DNA from: Pardosa pseudoannulata
Taxonomy: Eukaryota; Arthropoda; Arachnida; Araneae; Lycosidae
Assembly: GCA_032207245.1 (NCBI GenBank)
Contig: CM063502.1
Span: 49,834,904-49,898,903, forward strand
DNA length: 64,000 bases
Direction: 5' to 3'
Position numbers and translations under genes: made by a program. Numbering within the stretch: position 1 is the stretch's first letter; each line of letters begins with the position of its first letter. The notes under the pieces are model-generated. The model saw only the letters and a program-made list of their open reading frames with translations, did not search any database and had not been told where the DNA came from. Shown piece by piece: positions 34,833-50,181 of this stretch.

Positions 34833-36577
34833 TTAAATAAAAAAGTAACTCTTAGGTACAGAAAAATCAAACAAATAGAAATGAACTTCTCTACAATTAA
34901 AAACATAATTTTATGATTTCAACTGAAAAATTGTACAACATGGACAAAAACAGGATTTTATATACTTCTTATAAAGTAAAGTGTCCTAAAGAATTATAAA
35001 AACTGCAAAAACATATGTCATTTTAAGTCATAGTTTCAATATCCCAGGTACTAATACCCATATATGACCACCATATAGATACATATTGAAAATATAAAAC
35101 TTAAATTAACAAAGTTAACAACTTAAAATAGAAAATTCTTTAAATCAAATTCATACAACTATCTCAAATTCAATATCCTTATATTAAACCTCACCATTTA
35201 AATTAAAAAAAAATATTAGATTTAATATTTTTTTGCAGCTACATTATTTATAAATTGAAAATAAACCCATATAAAATGTAAAACTACTGAATGTATGATT
35301 TTAGATTGAAACATTCAATGGATTGAACAATCAACAAATGTTGATTTTGTACTTTGAAGCAGTTGCAACTAGTGGTTTATATACATAGAGTTTATAAACA
35401 AATTTCATAAATTAAATATGAAAAAAAAAAGCATATAAGTTTAAAATACATTTGCATTTTTACAAGTTAAAGGAAACAATGCAGCTAAAAGAAAACAAGT
35501 TCTCATAAATTTAAAAAAATTATATGTTTATTTTTACTACGGAATGTAATTAAACATAATATTGCTTACAATATATCCTTAAGCATTCATTACAAAATAG
35601 TTTAATAGTTTTCTTTTTTCTTAGAGCAGGCAAATCAATAATCTTTTCACTGAACTTAGGTAACATGTAACATGTTTTATTCTGTTGAGAAGATGGTAAG
35701 AATACTTAGTCTGTCCTTGTTCAGTGATTGTAATATCTAAATATCTTTAAAACAAGACATTTTGAATTGAGAAGTATCTCTCAGCTGTAGCAGTAGTCAT
35801 AAGAATAGTATCAATAATTAGCAAGAGCTTGTGGAGAGCTATAAACTTAGTCTATAAGTTGTTTTCTATAGTAAATTATAGATAACTAATGGCAACAGTC
35901 ATGTTAATGAAATCATTTTAATTTTTCTCTTCAAACATAAAGCTAAAAATGTCAATGCTTTAGTTCTAACATATTGATTTTATTAGTAGCTATCTTAACT
36001 ATTAACACTAATTCATGAAAAATGATAATGAAAAGAAACAAAGAAAATGGAAAAAATAATTAACCAACTGAATATAAAAAATCCTATGAGAATTTGGATA
36101 TGATAATAGCAAGCAATATAAGTTCTCACATACAGAAAGTGTGTGAATTAATCAGTATCATTAGTACCTTTCCCCTTCTACTACTCTCTCTGCTTCGTTC
36201 CACATATATCAATTTTCAGGGACTTTTTTTTCCGTACATATGATATCAAGGAAAGGTTAAGTGTTCTGCGTTATTGTAACCTACAGTATAGTATCTTAAC
36301 TATAAATATGCATATCTAAAAAAATGCAGGGGAGGAACACACCTTGGAAACCGAAAAAAAAAATTTGGAACTGCACTAGCTATTTTATTTAATTTTTTAA
36401 TTAAATATTTATTTTCTTTGATTTCTTTAGGGATTCACATGCTTATATGTACAAATAGAATAGCTTCTACTGTTAGAAGGCAATTATGCAGATAAAAGAA
36501 AATAATTTGGTAAATATAACAGTAGTATGCTTTGCTATAAAATAAGTGACAGCAATGCAAAATTATAACAGAGTAAA
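34833..36577. other. AT-rich DNA downstream of the DRAM-like gene
   Basis: No exon, repeat end or second poly(A)-linked gene recognised. Confidence 0.5.
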
Positions 36578-36583
36578 TTTATT
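36578..36583 (-). terminator. Poly(A) signal AATAAA of the DRAM-like gene
   Basis: Plus-strand TTTATT is AATAAA on the minus strand, 75 bp beyond the TAG stop. Its position suits a short 3' UTR. In such AT-rich DNA the hexamer alone is weak evidence; its place directly after a spliced gene raises it. Confidence 0.5.
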
Positions 36584-36658
36584 TAAAATGCAACATATAA
36601 AAAAAACATGAGGTGCAGTAAATTACAAATGGCACTCATATAAATAGCGTATAGAGAT

Positions 36659-38516
36659 CTAAGACATCTCATCATTACTTGGAGTTGGAACTTGTACCTG
36701 TCCTATAGAATCTAAAAAATAACAAAATAAAAATTAATTGGATCCATTATTTTAATATGTATGTAATTTAATTTCAGAATATAAGTGTAATGCTTCTGTG
36801 GGAGCAATATAAATTTAAAAAAATAAGGAATGTTATAACATATTTTATGAGGAAATAAATACTTAACTTCAAAATACAAATGTATAGATGAAGCAATTGG
36901 TAAAATTTAAGGTGAATGCAGACTTATAAAATTAACTTTCATTATTAGAAATTGATTTGCTTAAAAATGTAATGTCATAGGGTATGTATATAAAAATGGT
37001 TAAAATTGAAAAGTAAAATATTATTTTTTTTTTATTTAATTTTTTTGAAAATAAACTTTATTGAAAATTCTCCATGTGCATTTTTTTTATATATATATGA
37101 ACATTTTTATGTATGTATATTTTATGTATATATTTTAAAACTGTGTAAAAAATTAGATCTTATTGTACACATTTGTTTAATATATAAGAAAAAAATAATG
37201 AATCATAGTGAAAATATCTACTTTTCCTATAAAAAAAAAAGTCTATAGCAGTTTTAAGTATAGAATGTCTAGATTATGTAATCTGAAACATATTAACTCC
37301 AACTTTCATTGTAAATTACATGGTAAATAACTGGTAAATTTTAAAGAGATTTTATGATTGAAAATGAATTTAGAATGATTGAAATATTTATAAAATACAA
37401 AAACTTATGTTTGAGAAAAAATAAAAATATTTGAACTAATAATTCAACATGATTTTATAGTAATATTTATATTATTTTTAGAAGGATAAATATTACTCTT
37501 TTTGCATCTCATTCTTAGTTATAGTTCTATCTGTTTTATATTGCTTTTAAAAACACAAAGAAATGTATTTTCAATAGTCTATTTAACCTTTATATAAAAT
37601 ATACAAGAATGTAACTAGAAAAACAGTTCAGGGGAGTGGTTTCCTACCTCCTTAGCAAGAGCTAACACAGTCTCACTATTGTCCAGACTTCATTAATACC
37701 CTTTATTATTAAGTACTACATTGCCGGAATTTCAAGATAGAAATAAAAGGAATAATTTTGGAAATTACCAGAATTGTATAGAATGCAATGTGGAAATTTT
37801 GGAATATAAGCTATTTGGCTTAGAAATAAACTATCACTTACAATCATAATTATCTAAACTTTTGTATATAATTCAAATTGCATGTGAAACTTTTGCTTTT
37901 AAATCTGAAATGTCTTTATAAAAATTGCTTTTAAAAATGTATATTTAAATTAAAAACGCGTAGACAGTGAAAGTACAATAAATATAACAGAATTATGTTT
38001 TACTTAATGTAATTTTTTGCTAGATAAGTTATAATTTAAATATTAGCATAATTAATGCTGCTCATTAAAACATATTATAAATTAAATACATTACAATGCT
38101 ATAAACATCATCAGAGATCTTTACATAGGAATAGTAAATAAGGTGAACCAACATATAAAATGTATAAATATTTTTATTTGTGTAATTTATATGTCTCTTG
38201 CTTACAGTTTAAAATTATGCTATTCAAAAAAAAAAAAAAAAAAAAATATTTATACTTTTTTTATCAGATTTTCAATTCCTATAAAATAAATATCTTAAAT
38301 ATTGCAAATATGTTTTTAAGAGAAACAAGCAAAAACCCACTTAAATGTGTGTCATTATATGATTTTACAAACAGGAAAAAAGTTATCACATTACATTATA
38401 GAACTGAAGCTCTTTCCCAAAACACAAGGTACTAATACTTGTACCTACTGTTAGACTGTCTCTAACATGTTCAGAGGAAAAGTGTGTACCTCAGCTCTAA
38501 CATCATACTTTCTCTA

Positions 38517-38576
<60 letters not shown>

Positions 38577-40538
38577 CAAATATATATTTTTCTAATACAA
38601 GTACTCATAAAAACATGGGTTATGCATAGAATAAATGTATGTAATGAAATTTTAAAAGATATATTCTAATATCACTCAAATTTGTTAAATATTTTCAATT
38701 AAGGCAAAAAAAAAAAAAAAAAAAAAAAAACCACTAATAATAACAATAACAACCTTGGACCACAGCAACCTCACTTTCTTTCTTAGTAGGAGCTATTGTC
38801 AAAAGAAGACCATTATTCTTCATTTCAGACATGAAGGTAAAAGTATAAGTAATAATAGTAGCAGCCACACTCCACTCCAATATGGAGCACAGTAATATCA
38901 TCCCAAAGCCCTAATAAGAAATTAAATACATATAACTATTTATCACTCTGCTATCTGAGATAAAAATAAATACTATATGAGTGGTTTGCAACCAGAGTAA
39001 ACAAAGTCAATTAGAGATAGTTTAGAGAAATTTGAGTCCTAACATTTCTTGCTCATAAATAATTCTTGGAAATTTAAACTAATATTAGAAAATACTTAAT
39101 AACTAAGGTATATTTTAACATATGTACACATGCATACATATGGAATAACAACTTCATAAAACAGGTAAACAATTTCATTTTATAAAAGAAAAAATCGCTT
39201 GGTTTATTCTGGTTACGATTCACCTCTTACACAAAATAATACATAACAAAAAAAAATGTAAATTCTCTTGATCAAAATTAAATAATTAAAATAAGAAATC
39301 TCCTTTTAAACTAGCATGAATAAAATTTAATACTTTTATATAAATTCATTGTATTGACATTCATCTAAAATGATATCTTCAATTTACTTTGGATAAAAGG
39401 AAATAGCAAATGAGAAAGATCTGTTAAAGCAATAACTTAAATTATTCAGATGCTTGAATAAATGAATCGATTAGTTTATATTATACTAGGTAAATTAAAA
39501 TTAACTTTAACCTATTTAACCCAAACTAAACCACTGTAGTATATTTATTGTTTCAAAACTGCAACTAAGGCTCGTAGAATTAGGCTCTTAGTACTGCAAA
39601 AAACATAAATGTGAAATTATGATTGCAGATATCATTTATTCCCTATTATTATCATCATCATAAAGTGGTTTCCTTTCAGGGTTGCAAGAAAAGAAAAATA
39701 TGGAAAAGTTCCCACGAGTCATGTTAACTCCAAAGGAAAAAAATAGGAGTTAAAGGTTTTCAGCTGATAAATTTAGCATGAGTTACTTTTTTTAACATTT
39801 TGAAGTTAATTTGTTTCACATATCAGTATGTTTACATGAACTGTTGATTCTAAAACTATTTTAAACTCTGAAATATCTTTATAAAAGTTCTTTAAAATTT
39901 GCTATAATTTTTAAATTAAAAGCGTATGAACAGTAGTTAAAGTATAACAAGAATAATTTAATATATTTGTAATATTACAGCAATTATTTGGGAGATAATG
40001 TATTGTAGCCCTCTAGTCAAGTAATAAATTATCTCTTGAATATAAGTAATCCCACCTAAGGTCAAAATGTTTACAATTAAAGCCTTTACAAAGCAAAAAT
40101 AATTTAGAACTAACATTTATAAATATGCAATGTATGTATTTATAATTCTAGTAGTATTGTAAATTTCTGAAGCTACTCCAATGGGTAATCACCCAAGACT
40201 TGTAAACAAGGTGTTGTATAGTAGGCATTTTTAGCGTGAAAAATAATGTTCATCATGGAAAGATCGCACAAAAATTGGCAAGTAGTAGTTAAAGTGAATG
40301 AAAGTCTACTCCCCCTTCTTAAATCTCAATTAAAAAAAGAAGTTAAATTTGAAATATAGCAAGCTGTATAATGTTGCTATAAAAAAAAAAATTAACAGTA
40401 TTAAATTTTAAATAATATAGAGCTAGTTTTTATTTTTAATAATGTGAGGGCACTTGCCTATTGAGCATTCATTTATATAATGCTATTTTCTTGGCCATTT
40501 TACTGTAGGAGCCCTATACAAGCAGCCAATAACCATTG

Positions 40539-40574
<36 letters not shown>

Positions 40575-43500
40575 ATTCAAACAGGATACTAAAATATATT
40601 TATGTTAAAAATATAACAAGTCATTCAATTTATGGAAACTACATATTGATATGCATACATAGCAACATATCTTTGTACTCCCTGAATTAAATAGTCACCA
40701 CAAGCTCCTAGGAACTGGATTTGGGTTACTTGTCAATGAAGATTTTGATGTATCTGTTATATGTGTACAGTAATGTTGATTGTGTGTAAGGTGTCCCACA
40801 AAACAATTGACAGGTTTTTACAGTATAGAATGAGCAAATGATAGAAGACAAATGATTTTAAGTAATATTGAAATAAAATGAGAGAGAGATTTATGTCTGA
40901 TTATATATACACATTTTTTAACTTCCCAATCTTGTTATATAAATAATAAAAATAATAATTAAATGGAATAAATACAAAAAATAATATTGCATTTAAAAAG
41001 ATGTATTGTAGAATACCTTATTTGTTGGTTCTTTCAGAGCAGGAATAACACTGTTGTTTTCATGCCATTTGTGCAATGAGATTGGAAAGCATATTACCAC
41101 TAATTATAAGTTAAGGTATAAAGAAATTAATAAAATTATATTAAAGCTAAAATTCATTAATTTCAAAAGCTTGATATATTACATAATTGTTTCTAATTTT
41201 ATGAGAAGTGTTATGGTGTATAATAATATTAGTAAATAATCCAATATATCCTCTAACATGAGGCGGTAGGGGGGAAGCTTTTGCATGAATTCTATAATTA
41301 GATAATTCCATGATTATTTAGCAAAATCATGATTATAAGACATCATGAAAAATTAAATATTGTTTATTACTAAAAAAAAAGAGAAGAAACAGCTCCTAAG
41401 TAATAGATTATTTACTTCTATAACAATCCACTTACAATTAAACAAATAATACATATTTTGAATTTTTATTTAAATTATTCAAGCTAAATTTTAAATTATT
41501 CATGCCAAAATTAATTTTTTATATTTAATTATTAATAACACATTTTGCTTTTCATTTCATTGAATGATATAAATAACTAGAAATTAATATTTAATTTATT
41601 ACATAGAAATTTGTAAGTAAAGGTCATTCTTTAACATTTTTAAAATATTGTACATGAAAATTTAAAAGTAATACTGCATTTAAAAGTAGAATGAAAAATA
41701 TCATTCTTAGTTAATTGTAATGAATTGCATCTTAATGTTATTTTTAAGATTATGAACATTCTCCCCATGGAAAAAAGAAAAGGCGATACATTTAAATACA
41801 AAAATTTTAAGTTTAACCTAGGATTTTGTACACTCATGGAGTATGTTTTATTTCATAGTCAAATAATTTTAATTAGACTTTTAATTTTTAAGACAAAACT
41901 TCTCATTTTTAAGTGGTATCTTAACTAAAAATTAGTTTTTCTTTAAGATACACCTTAAGATATTATCAATTAGTACATAAGTAAAATTTAAAATACAGAT
42001 TCTTAAATGCTGCTCAAATATATATGCATGTGCAGACATACATAAACATACACATATGCATAAAACACAAAGTAATACATAATCATAAATAAGGATACAA
42101 ATAAAAAGTAAAATTAAGATGTTAACAGTAAGTGCGCATCGGAGAATGAACTTTTTTGACAAGCCTTCAGTTTTCCATGTCAATAGAGTAGATAATGCAA
42201 AATATAATGCACTTCCAAGGAAATATATTGCAGCAGCAAGTAGATGGGCCCAGAAAACAGTTGTCATCTAAAAGTAAAATATGTTAGAACAATAATAAAA
42301 CATCTTTTAGAATTCATTAAATAAATTTATATTAGTAGCTTTGTATATATCAAATAAGTCATATTTACTTATCTTCATATTTTATAAATTAAAGCATTCT
42401 AAACAACAATTACTTTTATACTTAGTATGAGAAAACTTCCACAATGTCAAAATTTGGCTTAAAATTCAACAGGAATACAGTAACTTAAAATGTTCAATAG
42501 TTAAAATCATATAAATATTATATTTGTATAGAATACTATTTAATAAAATTAATGTAATTTTATTTAGCATATGTTACATAATTTAGTCTTTTACATAATA
42601 TATTACTAACAACATATTAGATCTATATAACATATTTTACATAATATGTTGTATAACAGATTTATTAGATCTATACAACATATTTTACATAATATGTTGT
42701 ATAGATCTTTCATCACTGAATGAGAAATATCTTCATTTCAGTGTGAACCATATGGTTATAGTGTTAAAAAAATATTTTGAATGATTTAATTCTAAGTGTA
42801 TAAACATATAAATTAAGTATAAACATATAAACAGACTATATAGATGCTTTACATAGAAATTAAACTCCTGTACTGTATCCTATTGTTTTAAATTTCTTTT
42901 CTTTTACACTAAATAATATTTGTCTCACTTTGATTATAAAAAAATATTAAATTATACAGTAGTCTTATACATATATTTGTATTTGGATTAATGGTTTTGC
43001 ACAAGGCAGAATCAGCATGTAATGACAATATGTTAATTGTATGTGAACAATTTTCAACATAGTGTGAAGTAAAATATTTCTTTATGGATATTTACTATAT
43101 GCTTATAAAGATAGAAAACTAGTTAAGTAATTATATTTTGACTTCCTTATTGCCATGATATAATTAAGATGGCATTAGTTATCATGCATTTCAAACCTAT
43201 TAAAGCAATACTAAGATAATCATAATGGATTTATAACTGTAAAGTTGAAACTACAGCAGACAACTTTAAAATAGTAATAGCAATTTATTACTTTATCTGA
43301 AGATGTAGCCAATTAATTATTTAAAAAAGATTATTTGAAAATACATATAACAGTTTTATAACAGACATCACTGAATGAGAAAAATCTTCATTTCAGTGTG
43401 AACCATATGGTTATAGTGTTAAAAAAATATTTTGAATGATTTAATTCTAAGTGTATAAACATATAAATTAAGTAACTTTGTCCTTATAATTTTGGCAGAC

Positions 43501-46500
43501 TTTAGCAAAACGTGTGATGAGAAAACATTATTTTAAAAAACAAAAGCATAACTTAATGCAGGATAAAGAAAAATGACATAAAAGATGCAAGAAAAACTCA
43601 GTGAGTAATTTCTGTATAGCAGTAAATAAAAGGTATAGGTTCATTACAGTTTTCTGTTACACTCACTTTTAATTTATACAAATATGGTTTATTAACAATG
43701 TTCTGTTTTATTTAAACAGTTCACAAGGTAATAAATAAATAAGCAAACATAACTTCTTATTTTGTTATCTTAAAAATAATAATATTTGCATTATTCAGTA
43801 TGCAATCTTACAAGGAACAGAATGCACAAATTTAAACCTTACAGGAAATGCTGCAACTCCTGCTAAACCCAACATTGAAAAAATTCCAATGATGAATGAT
43901 ATATAATTAATACAAGTTATACTTCTATCGTCCTTCTGTTGTAAAATGAGAAGAAACCTTATACCAAATATAAAAATTCCTGCAAAAAGAAAAAAAATAT
44001 TGAAACAAGAACATTATAAACTGTTTTTATCAATATCAAATTTATTAAAATAAAATGCATTATACTTAAACTCCAATTTAGTGCCACATCTGACCTGATA
44101 TAGTGTTTGAACAAATCTCACTTATAATGTTAAAAATATATTAAAGCACCAATCTATATATATAAAAATGAATTTGTGTCTGTCTGTCTGTATGTACTCA
44201 ATAGACTCAAAAACCATGCATCCAATAGCTGTGAAAATTTGGGAAATGTTTAGGTATATCCCTGGGAAGGTTTTTGTAAATTTTTAAAGTTCGAAATCTA
44301 TTCCTTCCCCCTTTTTCGAGCATTTCAAGTCACTATTCCAAGCATTATTTTCCCCGGTTAAAAGCAAACAATTAAATTTTTAATTTATCGCGTGATAACT
44401 AAGAGAAAAGAAACAATATTTCTAACAATGTGACGTCATCCCAAGTAACTGTTTTAAACGCAGTTTTCCTCGGTTAAAAGCAGAAGATTAAAATTTTCAA
44501 TTTATCACATAATACATAAGTGAAAATGATATTTTTCTATCATTATGACGTCATTCCTTTAAATATTTCATTTATTCATTTCTTATTTTATATTATTTAA
44601 ACATCATCTGCGTAGTATCAATTCGGTTTATTCGGTTCAAATTATAGCATTTTTATATGAGAACTAATTTTAAATTTAATTCTTGGTTAATTTTTACGTT
44701 ACAGTGAAATGCTTATCAACAATATTCTAAGTACAAAAAGTACAAATTTCAGTGACTCTCATGGCCAAATAAAACCTATTATTTTATATAGTTATCTTCA
44801 TATTCTTATTATTGTTAATATGAATGTGTGTTTGTTTCATACAAAACTATGTGGTTTGTCTTCATTTTGGAAGACATTTATTACTACCAACAAAATTAGC
44901 ACTGTTGCTGTCAAAACCTCTGCTTCCTATTCTACCACATATTATGGCAAGGTATACTATCATTGCTAATCAACCTACAGTAGTAATACAGTAATGTAAT
45001 TTAGGGTTAAACTTATATTTTACCATAAAAAAATTTAAGATTTAATATAAGACACAAATTCAATGCAGATTTAATCATTAGCATGTAAGCATATATTTTG
45101 TTATTTTTATTTATTGATATTTAAGACAGTTTTTATTTTTATGTATTTTTAATACAAATCTACCCGATAAGTCATAGAGTAACTAACTTTGGATAGAAAT
45201 CCTTGATACCGCCAAAGGAACATATTCCATGTTAAAACATCTTGAATTCCAAGATTAAAATCTGACTGTGACTATGTATGTATGTATCTTCGTCTATCTT
45301 CTTGCAAACCGCTGGACGCAGACGGGCGCCGAAGGTACCAAAAGACGTGAAACAATCCACGTATGCCATTTCGCCCATTCGAGTTACGATATTCCAATTA
45401 GTTCGAAAGATATTAACGAAAAACCGAATAAAATGGCAGCTAAATTTTGCGACAAGAGCTTTCCATTGTTCAGTTGGCATCTAAATATGGCAGTGTTATT
45501 CATTGTTGGCATTATTATCGCCAGATATTTGGTATTTGGGAAACACAAAAACGTATCTACGCTATTTAAATTCCAGTGTAATTACATAAATATATGATGG
45601 CATTTATGTATATAAGACTATTTTCTTATCTGCTAAAGGCTAAACTCCTTTTTGTTTAGGAAATCACTTTTCTTTTCTATTTTATTTTCTTGGCGATATT
45701 TTTATTTTCAGTAATTAAAAACTTGTAATGTTCTATCAAATTTGCTTTTATTTCGTAGTTGCCATTTATTAAATAAAATCTAACATATGGTTATAGGTTT
45801 TGTTATATAAAACTCAACTACACTGGAGGAAAAAAAATGCAAGTGATATACGGGGAAAAAAATAAGTTTTCATTTTATAAATGGCAACTATGAAAAAAAT
45901 GAGATATAGTAGCCACTTTTGATTAAAGTTTAAAATGGGATTTCAAATAACGTAATTGTTCTCGGTGTTTTAGCCTTATATACTTATTTCATTTTATCAA
46001 TATTAATTTGGTATATTTCTTTCATTTTATATTCTATTGATCCATTTTTTTTATTCAATTTTAAGATATCACTCTGTACTTCACCTACTCTTAATAAGCT
46101 TGGAGACTTTCAGTATATATTTCTTTTAATTAAGTGTTATAAAAATTGGAATCCTTTCAGTAACTTCATTCTTATGATAACACTTTCACGTAATATAATT
46201 GTTCTCGGATTCTGACCTTATGTGCTTATTTCATTTTATCAATATTTGGTATTTTTCTTTCATTGTCAATTCAACTGCGCCATTTTTATTTATCCAATTT
46301 TGAGACCGCACTAACATCTATTCATAATTATTCTTGGCAGAATTACTTAAGGAAGTCATTTCGGTCAATCGCGTTCTGATATTTTAATTAGTTCAAAATA
46401 TATTATTTTAAAACCAACAAAAACACTGTTTTAATTATCTAGTACAGTCATTTTAACTGTTGAGTTGACGTGAAAAACATTGACCATATTTTCATTGTTG

Positions 46501-49500
46501 TCGTCATTTTTGCCAGATATTTAGTAATAGAACTGACATTAATGCAGAACAGCTATTGCCTATCCTGCCAAACCGTTGTTTGTTTGGAAAATTTGAACTG
46601 CGACAAATTTTGGAATTTTTCTTAATGATTTATTATATTTTTGAAGAATTTTTCAAGACCTTACTTTTGATATGTTTCTATATAATATATTTGTATATAT
46701 ATACCATTAAAATTCCAATGTAAATAAATGCATTTATAAACATAAATACATTTGGATGCATTAATCAGGTTTGAAAGTAGACAATGACAAAAAAAAGCTG
46801 AACTTCCCCGGGTAGGGGTGGAGGGAGATGTACAGAAGATGATTGCAGTTTCTCTTACGTAACTCTTTTTCACAGTATGATTCAGTACTACATACAGGGA
46901 AGTTGCGCTCTTTCAAGCATTTTGGAGCAATTTTCAGAGCAGCAAAACTTAAAATTTGTAACAGGAGAACGCATTTTTGTAGCAGCCAAAATGTAGATTT
47001 GGAGCAGGATAGCTAATTGTAGCAGTTAAACTAACAATTTAAAGGAACCGTAGTTTTAAGAGGAGTCTGCCTAATAATTTAGAATGATTGGTTGGCAGCA
47101 TTTGGAGCAGCCAAATATTCAATAATTGCTGATATGATTTGTTGGTTTGGTACATGCAATATATAGTGTATAAAGAAAGAGATAATTAAAATTTCAATAA
47201 TAAAAACATATTGCATGCTAAGGGATACTTTTAATGCTTTTTGGATTATCTAATGGGTTAATATTTTTAAAGATATTCCTTTGGTGTTTAAGCATCTGCT
47301 TTTTAGCTGCATATCGACCAGTATTGCAACCCCATCCCCATTTTTCAATCACGATTTCTCGGTCGATTTGCACCAATTTCAGAAGCAATCCTAAAGGCTG
47401 TCAAAAAAGGCGGATATCCGCTTTTAAGCGGAAAACTTTCATACCTGATTAATTCGCCCAATCCGCTGAATGCTTAAACTCTTTCCACCATTAAAATGCC
47501 CTAATTACAATCAGTTAAAAGTATATTAATTAAAATATGTAATGAGTGGAGCCATTTATTGTCTATAGTCACAACTATTTGTCATACGCAATAACATTTT
47601 TTGTTTGAAATATCGCAGTATCAAAATCATTTTATTTTTAATAGCTAAATTTTTTACTTCATCAAAATATGTAAATCTTTATTTTACTTTCTCAATTTTT
47701 TTAAGGAGTTAGTCTCAAGTTTTTTAAAGATTTGTTTTTATTTCACAATTGCCATTTTTTTAAAGAAAAAGTTATCGTCATAGGTTTTGTTGTTTAAAAT
47801 TTAATTTTTAAGTATGTTATAGTGGTATTTGATCCGACAGTAGTACTGTATCAGAGTTTAACTGTATTTCTAGCAGTTAAAACTAAATGCAAAATATAAA
47901 ACAGCGAATTAAATTTTACCCTGAAAGCAGTAAAATAAATTCTTAACTTTCAAGAAACATCTGCATGTACACATTAAAATTTTTTAAATTAAGTTTTATA
48001 TAATTCTTATTATTAGCATTCTGACTGACTTATTTTAATTATAAGAAAAAATTACAACTTAGTATTACAATAGGCATAACCAAAAATCAAATATTTTTAA
48101 TTTAATTACTAGAGACTTATAATTATAGAAGCTACAATTAGTGTTCAAGGTTCTTTTAAAAAATATAGGCTGAGTATATTTATTAAAAAAGGCAGTTTTA
48201 GTCAAGTGAAAGTATCCTTTCTATACATAATACTGCAACTATTTGTCAGTAAATAATATATGTGTAAAAATGAATTATGCTAAATATTTAAGGGTTTCAC
48301 ATAAAATAATTTCACGTTGGAAATAACCTACTTAAAATCTGAAAATCATGTGTACAATCATAAAATGGGCAAATCAACGGTTGAAGAAGTTTATCCTTTC
48401 TCATACTTATGACGACTGAAATTCATGATAGCTGCACAGTGGACTGTTAGTAGGGCAATTTTCAAACTGCATATGAACTGACATGTTATGGGCAGAAGTA
48501 GGAATGGAATCTTGAAAACATGATTTTATTCATGATACTCTTTCAGAATGCCCCAGCTGAGAATGATTTGGACAACAGGACAAGTGAATCACACAGAACT
48601 TTAGCTTCCAAGCAGTAACATGTTCCTCCCTCACCAAACAGAAAACTTTTTTTGAAAAAGTACAGGGTGCAAAGTAAATATATTCAGAAATGAGAAGGGT
48701 ATAGCATCCTTTGAAAAATGTCAAACATGAACACTAGCTTTAATAGTCTGTTATCTGGTCATTGTATAGAGAAATATGACAATACAGCACTTAATACTCA
48801 AAGGCATATATGATACATTTTAACTTCCTGGGTTTTTTAGATGCAAGGTTTTGATGCTGGGTTTTTTAGTTAGTAAGTTGAAACTAAACATGCATTAAAT
48901 ACAGGCTACTAAAATGAACTCATATTTATATCAACATGAATACAGTATGCTATTAAAATGTTTACATTACAAAAAAGAAAAATATAAGATAAATATATTT
49001 ACATCCCTTACATGGTAGCATCGGATTTTAAGGTAGTTTTCTACTGAACAGTAGTTAAAAATTTGCATGAATGTAAATTGCATAGTTTTGTGGGAAATTA
49101 AATTTTAAGTGTTGTTTAAGTACCAAACTGATTTTATTAACTTCCTAAACAAAATTTTCCATTTAATTTTTGCTCTTTTCTACTAGAGTTTTGAAAATTA
49201 ATTTTATGAAAAATAGAGAATTTAAAGATGACTCCTGTCACTTTTTATATGAACTGTCAATTGTATGTTTGTATACAATACAGACATTCTAAATATCATA
49301 GTTCAAGGAAATATGATATGAAATATTTTTTTCTTTCTATTTAGCACTGCTTACAATATAAATATATCAGCAGGAGTATACCCATTAAAATGTTATAGAG
49401 GAAGGGGGAGTAGGTTCCTTTTGAATTAGTAATTTTTTTTATTGTGCTAAAGAAAAGGGAAATACAGAGTTTTTAATTGGAAGGGAATATTGGAACTCTC

Positions 49501-50126
49501 AATTTCTTTTATCCTAGGTTCATGTTTATTAAATACATTTTAAATGTTATGTCTTTTTAAAAAATGAAACAGTAGTTAATATTTTATCCTTTAAATACCA
49601 AGTGAATATAATAGAAATTTGTATGAAATAACTGTGAATAAATTATATATATATATGTTATTAATTCAATATTCTACCTCATTTATTTAGCAGTATAACA
49701 GTAAATGCTTGTTTTAAAAGTAACTTATATTTATTCATGCTAAACAAATTGTTTGAAATCTTTACAGGAAAATGAAAATCTAAAAGTTTTATATGAGACA
49801 TGCTAAAAGTTTTGAAAAATCTAATTCTAGAGAAAAATTTTTATATTTTTAAAAACTTCTTACCTATTAAACTTCCCAGGTAAAGGAAAAAACTGAAAAT
49901 ACACATCTCAGGTGTATAAGCTCCTAATTCACTAAAATAAAAATTAAGAAAATCATATAAAGAATAAAGTAATAAATATTCCTGTTATTGAAGAGAAGTT
50001 TGTAAAGTTTCGATTATAATTTGTTGCATCTAATAAGTGTACTTTTATTACTCATCTCCTGAGAACATAAAAATGTCCTATTTTATACTGTATTGGCTTT
50101 TATATAAAATATATAAATGTCTGTTT

Positions 50127-50181
<55 letters not shown>

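Noticed and set aside
41932..42098. Extension of the exon-4 frame past 42099
   Set aside because: The DRAM family alignment and phase-correct joining to exon 5 show the exon ends at 42099; the extension is AT-rich intron reading.
45268..45597. 109-codon plus-strand frame with an overlapping 68-codon frame
   Set aside because: It lies within a repeat that recurs in diverged form 1 kb downstream where the frame is not kept; no recognised protein similarity.
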